A program made the position numbers and the translations under genes. This document shows, one piece after another, positions 1-4,924 of a DNA stretch of 10,050 nucleotides. The notes under the pieces are model-generated. The model worked only from the letters and a program-made list of their open reading frames with translations, searched no databases and had not been told where the DNA came from. Where the stretch lies: the NCBI GenBank assembly GCA_948851665.1, contig CAQOWG010000015.1, forward strand, positions 1 to 10,050. Reading direction: 5' to 3'. Positions within the stretch are counted from its first letter, which is position 1; each line of letters starts with the position of its first letter. Source of the stretch: an uncultured Candidatus Saccharibacteria bacterium (GTDB lineage: Bacteria; Patescibacteriota; Saccharimonadia; Saccharimonadales; Saccharimonadaceae).

Positions 1-39
1 GTTATTGCTAACTACATTTTACAATGAGGCTGTTCCTTT

Positions 40-75
40 TTGTTACACTGAACCTCCATCGGCTGTGACAATTTT
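40..75 (+). terminator. Hairpin with T tract, possible terminator or tracrRNA 3' end
   Basis: TTGTTACA (40-47) can pair with TGTGACAA (64-71) through eight pairs, one of them G-U, around a 16-nt loop, and TTTT follows at 72-75. That is the shape of a plus-strand intrinsic terminator, though it is AT-rich with a large loop. Further left, ATTGCTA (4-10) followed by ACTA (11-14) matches two pieces of the CRISPR repeat with the intervening GGGG missing. This could be the end of a tracrRNA anti-repeat cut off by the window edge. The lower stem pairs poorly, so a tracrRNA is only a possibility. Equally, the hairpin may simply end a plus-strand gene, such as a cas gene, lying to the left. Confidence 0.3.
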
Positions 76-84
76 ATCTAACGT

Positions 85-486
85 ATTATACCACGATTCA
101 AATTGCTAGGGGACTATAACTATTACAGCAAAGGAATATCCCCTATATAGATTATACCACGATTCAAATTGCTAGGGGACTATAACCCAATAAAACTAAC
201 TAAATAAGCACGATTTATTATACCACGATTCAAATTGCTAGGGGACTATAACGACAAAGGTGGTTATAGTTCCAAAACCAGTATTATACCACGATTCAAA
301 TTGCTAGGGGACTATAACAGATTGCACCAAGCAAGTGCATCACCAATAATTATACCACGATTCAAATTGCTAGGGGACTATAACCCCATCGCCTTCGTTG
401 AGTTGGAAAAAATAATTATACCACGATTCAAATTGCTAGGGGACTATAACTTCTTAAGTTTGAATTGCAATTTTCTGAATATTATA
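85..486 (-). promoter_or_regulatory. Repeat-embedded extended -10 promoters
   Basis: On the minus strand each repeat ends with TGG followed by a perfect TATAAT. The TATAAT elements lie at 85-90, 151-156, 217-222, 283-288, 349-354 and 415-420; a TATAAT without the TG extension lies at 481-486 in the degenerate repeat. No -35 is apparent at 17 bp, so these would be extended -10 promoters. Transcription would start inside the neighbouring spacer, on its left. Type II-C arrays of Neisseria and Campylobacter are known to transcribe each crRNA from a promoter within the repeat, which is the model for this call. The same ten bases, GTGGTATAAT, form the probable promoter of the P-type ATPase at 2147-2156. 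Confidence 0.6.
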
Positions 487-516
487 TTACGCAGCTCGTA
501 TGCTGGCTGAAATAAA
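481..516 (-). repeat. Degenerate terminal CRISPR repeat
   Basis: This stretch starts exactly 30 bp after the last perfect repeat, so spacing marks it as the seventh repeat. It keeps the first six bases ATTATA, then ACG at 489-491, and, allowing a one-base shift, TGCT and GG further in; the remainder has decayed. Degenerate repeats usually mark the old, leader-distal end of an array, so new spacers would be expected at the left end (near 85). The intact ATTATA is the minus-strand -10 hexamer needed to transcribe the adjacent spacer 451-480. Confidence 0.7.
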
Positions 517-697
517 TATATGGTTATGTGCAATAAGCCCTAACTGGTAAGGCAAACATATAATAAGTATGCAAGAATGACTATCTCGATGATAAGCACC
601 TGTCACAAGAATTTGGAGTTGAGATGCATTTTTCACTGTTGCTATTTCCCATACTGCTATTGTATCTTTATAGTGGATTTGTGTTAAGTGATAATAG

Positions 698-726
698 TTG
701 ATATCCTTGCTATTCTATGATATAAT
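698..726 (+). promoter_or_regulatory. Sigma-70-type promoter of the glycosyltransferase
   Basis: TTGATA (698-703) and TATAAT (721-726) are separated by exactly 17 bp, and TGA directly before the -10 adds an extended -10 element. The predicted start near 733 gives a leader of about 50 nt. The stretch between the end of the CRISPR array (517) and this promoter is AT-rich and shows no convincing gene, RNA or repeat on either strand. Confidence 0.8.
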
Positions 727-782
727 TATTATGTAAGGTACTAAAATATTGCAAAGTAGCCTTAAGCAAAGGGGGTCTTAAA

Positions 783-1751
783 ATGATTAGTGTGATAATG
801 CCGGTTTATAACGGCGAAAAAACGATTCGGCAGGCAATCCGCAGTGTTATATGCAATCAGGGTGATATGGAAGTTGAGCTGATTGTAGTCGACGATGGAT
901 CAACTGACCGGACGCCGGAGATTCTGCGTGAATTGCAGACAGAGATGCCCAATATCCATGTAGCTCGTCAAAGAAACATGGGGCCGGGTGTCGCCAGAAA
1001 TACGGCCTTGAAGCAGGCGAAGGGAAGATTCGTGACGTTTTTGGATGCGGATGATTTCTTTGAGCCGATGGCGTTGGACCGAATGCTGACGTATGTGCTT
1101 GCCCATAGCGCGGATGCCTGTGTAGCGGGTACACGCTATTTGTTGGCGGGTATACCAATCAGTAGCGGCGTCGAATGTTGGCATAAGTTGGACAAGGCCG
1201 AGGTTGACGTCTGGGAAGATAATTTTCTGGTAGAGGTAACACCGGGTGTACGGGCGAAGATGTTCAGACGCGAAATACTGGATGGTCTGATGTTCCCGAA
1301 CTCTAAGTGGGAAGATTTGGCATTCATCCCGGCGGCTCTGGCTAGAGCAGGGAAAGTTGCAGTTTTGGATGAGCCGGTATACAATTACCGGATTCACCTG
1401 AATACAACGGTGAAAGATTTCTTGTTTCGGTGCAAAGTGGATGATATTTTTGTGGCGCTCACGACTTTGGAGCGGAATTTGCAGGGTGAGATGGCTGATA
1501 ATCCGCAGGCGCAGAAATATTTCCAGTCGATATTGACGCTTCATACGATGTTCAGAATGCAGAATGTAATGACGTGGGTGGGCGTGTGCCGTGGTGAAAA
1601 GTTGGTGCAGGTTATGGCTTTAGAACGTGTGCTGGCGACAAAGTACCCAAATTGGAAGGAAGATGCGGTGCTGCGTGATCCGGAAGTAAGTTATAAGGAT
1701 CCGTTTTTCCGTTTTATGCTCCGGAGACTTTACAAGAAATATTTGAACTAA
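783..1751 (+). CDS. Family 2 glycosyltransferase
   Basis: This 322-aa protein is a GT-A-fold inverting glycosyltransferase that would move a sugar from a nucleotide-sugar donor to a glycan or lipid-linked acceptor at the cytoplasmic face of the membrane. The N-terminus ISVIMPVYNGEKTI is the typical opening beta strand of GT2. VVDDGSTD (about residues 36-43) binds the nucleotide, GPGVARNTAL is the usual following helix, and FLDADD (about residues 87-92) carries the metal-binding DXD motif. The C-terminal half is less conserved and ends in a basic tail; no transmembrane segment is evident. Length is normal for soluble GT2 enzymes. The ATG start is fixed by AAAGGGGG ending seven bases upstream. 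It has its own promoter and terminator, so it is a single-gene unit with no other glycan genes nearby. Acceptor and product cannot be told; surface polysaccharide or glycoprotein decoration is likely. Confidence 0.9.
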   Translation: MISVIMPVYNGEKTIRQAIRSVICNQGDMEVELIVVDDGSTDRTPEILRELQTEMPNIHVARQRNMGPGVARNTALKQAKGRFVTFLDADDFFEPMALDRMLTYVLAHSADACVAGTRYLLAGIPISSGVECWHKLDKAEVDVWEDNFLVEVTPGVRAKMFRREILDGLMFPNSKWEDLAFIPAALARAGKVAVLDEPVYNYRIHLNTTVKDFLFRCKVDDIFVALTTLERNLQGEMADNPQAQKYFQSILTLHTMFRMQNVMTWVGVCRGEKLVQVMALERVLATKYPNWKEDAVLRDPEVSYKDPFFRFMLRRLYKKYLN

Positions 1752-1757
1752 TCATTG

Positions 1758-1794
1758 TGACCGCCCGAGGGCGGTCATTTTGATTTTTGTTTTT
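1758..1794 (+). terminator. Intrinsic terminator of the glycosyltransferase
   Basis: TGACCGCCC (1758-1766) and GGGCGGTCA (1769-1777) form a perfect nine-pair, GC-rich stem. A T-rich tail of about 17 bases follows (1778-1794). The tail runs directly into the first bases of the FISUMP cassette, so the cassette would not be reached by most transcripts from upstream. Confidence 0.9.
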
Positions 1795-2062
1795 CGCCAG
1801 CACCCCCAATTACAACCGTATTAATGAATGGCCTCTCCAGTTCCTGCGTACTGACTACTACCGCCGTTCCTATGGCTACCTCTTCGCACGTACGACGAGT
1901 GGCGACTGGTGGTCTAGCACTGCTGGCTCTGCTACTAACGGGCGCCACCTGGACACGAGTACTGGTTACGTCCACGCTCAGTATAACAGTTTCCGTGGCT
2001 ACGGTATTGCTCTGCGCTGCGGGGCAACTTGTAACGGCGTTACGAGTTCAACCTACGAATAA
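1794..2062 (+). pseudogene. Silent C-terminal FISUMP/DUF1566-like cassette, copy 1
   Basis: An open frame without a usable start encodes about 88 residues: ASTPNYNRINEWPLQFLR, then a Tyr/Asp/Arg-rich stretch, then GDWWSSTAGS, and the end GYGIALRC. The WWSST and G-ALRC motifs match the C-terminus of FISUMP (Fibrobacter succinogenes major paralogous) and related DUF1566 domains, which occur in bacterial surface or secreted proteins. The N-terminal part of the domain and any signal peptide are missing. The only upstream start is a TTG at 1787, which lies in the terminator T tract without a ribosome binding site, so expression is unlikely. The first 56 bases recur at 9995-10050 with two differences, both silent in this frame. 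Codon choice is unlike the neighbours: Tyr is TAC in 7 of 9 cases and Asp GAC in 3 of 3. It may be a gene fragment, a silent donor cassette, or a DGR-related repeat. Confidence 0.6.
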
Positions 2063-2147
2063 CAGATGTAAAATATACGACAGTGAAGTCAATTGAACAA
2101 AATAGGTGATAATGTTGGATGTGGAGTGAGTTGTCTATGCAACCGTG

Positions 2148-2156
2148 TGGTATAAT
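2148..2156 (+). promoter_or_regulatory. Extended -10 promoter of the P-type ATPase
   Basis: TGG followed by TATAAT (2151-2156) is an extended -10 element with no clear -35 at the right distance; TTGTCT at 2131-2136 is only 14 bp away. A start near 2163 would give a leader of about 42 nt. It shares GTGGTATAAT with the CRISPR repeat read on the minus strand. The gap between the cassette stop (2062) and this promoter shows nothing else. Confidence 0.6.
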
Positions 2157-2204
2157 GGAAGGATATGAGTAAAATCTTGATTGGTCGGGTGGAGGAGTGA
2201 TTTT

Positions 2205-4709
2205 ATGAAACCAAATTTACAAGAGATTAGTTTTTCTGTGGACAAATTATCGGGGTTGACCGATGCGGAGATTACCAAATCGCGTTTTGAGCATGGCGCA
2301 AATGTTCTGAAGGCGAAAGCTAAACGTAATATATTCCAGAAAGTGCTACATGTACTGATGGAACCGATGTTCTTGTTGCTCTTTGGCGCTGCGAGCATTT
2401 ACTTTTTGGTGGGCGAGGTAACGGATGGTGTTATTATGCTTTGTTGCGTCCTTTTTGTGAGTGGCATCGAATTTTTCCAAGAACAAAAAACTGACAAGGC
2501 GCTTGAAGCGCTTAATACTTTATCGGCTATCAATATTCGCGTGATTCGTAATGGTAAAACGGTCGTTGTTGGTAGTGAGGATTTGGTTGTTGGCGATCTA
2601 GTCGTCTTGGCGGAGGGTGATAAAATTCCTGCGGATGGAGTAATTTTGGAGACGCAAGGTTTGGGCGTGAATGAGTCTGCTTTGACTGGTGAATCTGCGG
2701 TTGTTCATAAAAAACTTGTTGATAACTCGAAAGAGCGTTTTAAGCTTAATATGTGCTATGCGGGTTGTGATGTGACGAATGGCTCAGCTGTGATTCGGCT
2801 GACGGCGGTTGGTTCGCAGACGGAATACGGTAAGATTGGTAGCACGCTTGATTCAATTGAAAAGGTTAAAACTCCACTTGAGAAACAAATTGGTCATCTG
2901 ATAGCGATCTGTACAATTATTAGTTTGACTTTTTGTATTATTGTTACAGTTGTCAATTTTTTCTATAATAGTGGTCTTGCTCTCGGTGATCGCATTGTCG
3001 AGTCGGTTCTTTCTGGTATTACGATGGCTATGGCGACTATCCCCGAAGAAATTCCGGTTGTGCTGACGGTTTTTCTTGCTATGGGTGCATGGAAACTTGC
3101 TCAGCAGCATGCGCTTACTCGTAACATGAAAGCCGTTGAAACGCTTGGTGCCGTGACGGTTCTTTGCACTGATAAAACTGGCACACTCACGCAAAATAAA
3201 ATGACTGTACAAGAGGTTTTTACGGATAGCCCTGATTTTGCTAAGGTTGCAGCTTTGGCTTGTCCGAAAACTCCTTATGATCCGATGGAAATTGCCATTC
3301 AAGATTATGCGCTGCAACATGGCGCCGATGCGTCATTGTACCAGGCGCCATTGGTGCGTGAATATTTGTTTAATAATGAAGATAAAATGATGGGGCAAGT
3401 CTGGGATTTGGATGACCAACGTTTGCTTTGTGTTAAGGGGGCCTATGAGACGGTTTTGCCGCTTTGTGACTTACCAAAGACCCAACTTGCGCAAATTATT
3501 GAGCAGGCTAAAGCTTTTTCTAGTTTGGGTTATCGGGTATTAGCCCTTGCCGAGCAGACAAAAGTGACACGTTTTCATGCGGAGTTGGAAGATTACCGGT
3601 TGGATTTCGTTGGTCTGATTGCGCTCGTTGATCCGCCACGTGTAGGTGTGAAGAATTCGGTAAAGTTATGTCAAGGGGCTGGTGTGCGTATTATTATGAT
3701 TACGGGCGATAATGGTGAGACTGCTGAAGGGGTAGCTAGGCAGATTGGTTTGCGTAATTGCAGCGAGGTCATTACTGGTACTATGCTAGAAAAAATGAGT
3801 GACCAAGAGCTTAAAGAGCGTGTGAAAACGACAAATATTTTTGCACGAGTGTATCCGGATCACAAAATGCGTATAGTGAAGGCTTTGCAGGACAATCATG
3901 AGGTTGTTGCTATGACTGGCGATGGCGTTAACGATGCTCCGGCGCTTAAGAAAGCCGAGATTGGCATTGCGATGGGTCAGCGTGGTACCAACGTTGCCAA
4001 AGAAGCGGCAGATTTGATCTTGATGGATGATAAGTTTAGCACGATTGTTGATGCGATTGCGAATGGCCGTACTATTTACAGTAATATCAAAAAGGCTATT
4101 TCTTATATCTTAGTTGTTCATATTCCGATTATCCTTATTTCGCTTTTTGTGCCGTTGGCTGGGTTGCCATTGTTACTATTACCTGTGCACGTTGTGTTGC
4201 TGGAGTTGATTATTGATCCTACTTCTTCGATTGTCTTTCAGCGTCTTAAGGCTGAAGCTAATGTTATGAAGCGACCGCCGCGTCCACTGGGGGAATCACT
4301 ACTTAATTTCCCAACTATAGCCAGATGCCTATTGCAGGGTGCCGTAATTTTTGGTGTAGTTTTCTTGAGCTACCTTTATCTAATTCGCACTGGCGCTGCG
4401 CAAAATTTAGCTTCTACTTTTGCTTTTGTTACACTTATCTTTTCTAATGTCTTGGTTGTTTATGTTTTGCAGTCGGATGAACTGGCTCTCAAGAATTTTT
4501 TCTTGGACTTTAAAGACAAGGTTATTGTGATTATTAATGTGGTTATTGTCGCTGTCTTGTTATTATTGATTTACATCCCGCTTTTTAATCGTTTGATTGG
4601 TGCAGTACCGCTTGGTTCGCTGGAACTGTTAGCCGCTATTGGTTTGGCTATACTGGCGACGTTTGTTTTTGATTTAGCAAAGCGCCCTTGGCGTAAGAAA
4701 ATGAAATAA
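2205..4709 (+). CDS. Cation-transporting P-type ATPase (P2-like)
   Basis: This 834-aa integral membrane pump would use ATP to move a cation across the membrane through an Asp-phosphate intermediate. Seen in order are an N-terminal cation-ATPase segment (about 1-60), TM1-2, the actuator loop with TGES (161-164), TM3-4 with PEEIP (280-284) replacing the PEGLP of Ca2+ pumps, and the phosphorylation site DKTGTLT (Asp323). A short nucleotide-binding domain carries CVKGA, followed by MITGDN and the hinge TGDGVND (571-577). A C-terminal membrane region contains ELIIDP (Asp671) and further helices to the end. PEEIP with ELIIDP marks a bacterial P2-like subgroup usually annotated only as cation-translocating; Ca2+ is possible but not shown. 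The start is ATG 2205, seven bases after GGAGGAG; an in-frame TTG at 2181 lacks such a site. Codon use (T-ending Val) differs from the ftsH block downstream. No regulator is adjacent. Confidence 0.93.
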   Translation: MKPNLQEISFSVDKLSGLTDAEITKSRFEHGANVLKAKAKRNIFQKVLHVLMEPMFLLLFGAASIYFLVGEVTDGVIMLCCVLFVSGIEFFQEQKTDKALEALNTLSAINIRVIRNGKTVVVGSEDLVVGDLVVLAEGDKIPADGVILETQGLGVNESALTGESAVVHKKLVDNSKERFKLNMCYAGCDVTNGSAVIRLTAVGSQTEYGKIGSTLDSIEKVKTPLEKQIGHLIAICTIISLTFCIIVTVVNFFYNSGLALGDRIVESVLSGITMAMATIPEEIPVVLTVFLAMGAWKLAQQHALTRNMKAVETLGAVTVLCTDKTGTLTQNKMTVQEVFTDSPDFAKVAALACPKTPYDPMEIAIQDYALQHGADASLYQAPLVREYLFNNEDKMMGQVWDLDDQRLLCVKGAYETVLPLCDLPKTQLAQIIEQAKAFSSLGYRVLALAEQTKVTRFHAELEDYRLDFVGLIALVDPPRVGVKNSVKLCQGAGVRIIMITGDNGETAEGVARQIGLRNCSEVITGTMLEKMSDQELKERVKTTNIFARVYPDHKMRIVKALQDNHEVVAMTGDGVNDAPALKKAEIGIAMGQRGTNVAKEAADLILMDDKFSTIVDAIANGRTIYSNIKKAISYILVVHIPIILISLFVPLAGLPLLLLPVHVVLLELIIDPTSSIVFQRLKAEANVMKRPPRPLGESLLNFPTIARCLLQGAVIFGVVFLSYLYLIRTGAAQNLASTFAFVTLIFSNVLVVYVLQSDELALKNFFLDFKDKVIVIINVVIVAVLLLLIYIPLFNRLIGAVPLGSLELLAAIGLAILATFVFDLAKRPWRKKMK

Positions 4710-4715
4710 AAACAT

Positions 4716-4740
4716 CCGAGCGGAAACTCGGCTGCTTTTA
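4716..4740. terminator. Hairpin between convergent ATPase and tRNA genes
   Basis: CCGAG (4716-4720) pairs with CTCGG (4727-4731) around the six-base loop CGGAAA. On the plus strand CTGCTTTTATT follows; on the minus strand ATGTTTTTATTT follows. It sits six bases after the ATPase stop and just beyond the tRNA CCA end, so it could end both convergent transcripts. The five-pair stem is short. Confidence 0.6.
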
Positions 4741-4741
4741 T

Positions 4742-4816
4742 TGGTCGGGGCTACCAGGATCGAACTGGCGACCTCACGCCCCCCAGGCGTGCGCGCTACC
4801 ACTGCGCCAAGCCCCG
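4742..4816 (-). tRNA. tRNA-Pro (anticodon GGG)
   Basis: The minus strand folds into a complete 75-nt cloverleaf. The acceptor CGGGGCT pairs with AGCCCCG, the D stem GCGC/GCGC has an AGTGGTA loop, and the anticodon stem CACGC/GCGTG encloses loop CTGGGGG, giving anticodon GGG. The variable loop is five bases, and the T stem GCCAG/CTGGT has loop TTCGATC. An A discriminator and an encoded CCA (4742-4744) complete it. The C1-G72 pair is characteristic of bacterial proline tRNAs. It reads CCC and CCU codons. It lies alone, opposite in direction to both neighbours. Confidence 0.96.
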
Positions 4817-4833
4817 CTTTATAGTACGGAGAT

Positions 4834-4842
4834 ATTTTATCA
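4834..4842 (-). promoter_or_regulatory. Possible tRNA-Pro promoter
   Basis: On the minus strand TGA followed by TAAAAT (plus positions 4834-4842) forms an extended -10 about 17 bases upstream of the mature tRNA end, implying a leader of about 11 nt. No good -35 is seen, so this is tentative. A plus-strand TGGTAACAT at 4872-4880 could similarly serve ftsH, but is weaker. Confidence 0.35.
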
Positions 4843-4924
4843 TGAGTAGGGTTTATTTTCTAGAGGGTTCGTGGTAACATATATTATATATTGAGTTTGG
4901 AGTTTTAATTTGAAGGAGGGCGCC

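Larger units (their letters stand above)
85..516 (-). CRISPR. CRISPR array, type II-C-like, 6 perfect repeats plus 1 degenerate
   Basis: Six identical 36-bp repeats lie at 85-120, 151-186, 217-252, 283-318, 349-384 and 415-450. On the plus strand they start ATTATACCAC and end GGGGACTATAAC. They are separated by 30-bp unique spacers at 121-150, 187-216, 253-282, 319-348 and 385-414. A sixth 30-bp spacer (451-480) is followed by a degenerate repeat at 481-516. Read on the minus strand the repeat starts GTTATAGTCCCC and ends GTGGTATAAT. Those ends resemble the 36-bp type II-C repeats of Campylobacter and Neisseria (GTTNTAG start, near-palindromic ends), and 30-nt spacers are usual for type II. 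Minus-strand transcription is inferred from this and from a promoter inside each repeat. No cas1, cas2 or cas9 is visible. The 66-bp period is a multiple of three, so an apparent open frame crosses the array; it is not a gene. The targets of the spacers are unknown. Confidence 0.96.

Noticed and set aside
235..510. Open frame with repeated PRFKLLGDYN motifs across the CRISPR array
   Set aside because: It is a by-product of the 66-bp repeat period being a multiple of three. It has no start signal or protein family and the DNA is clearly a CRISPR array.
559..564. TATAAT on the plus strand in the gap after the CRISPR array
   Set aside because: No TG extension or -35 at a fitting distance, and no RNA-like structure or reading frame downstream.
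706..745. TTGCTA followed by a nexus-like AAGGTACT, considered as a tracrRNA
   Set aside because: Only six bases match the repeat, the expected GGGGACTATAAC part is absent, and the region is better explained by the glycosyltransferase promoter.
1824..2096. Alternative plus-strand frame over the FISUMP cassette, and a minus-strand frame at 1775-1975
   Set aside because: The frame starting at 1794 carries the recognisable WWSST and LRC motifs; the other frames give low-complexity sequence with no family resemblance.
2181..2204. TTG start for the P-type ATPase adding eight residues
   Set aside because: ATG 2205 has GGAGGAG at ideal spacing; the TTG would place that site inside the coding region.
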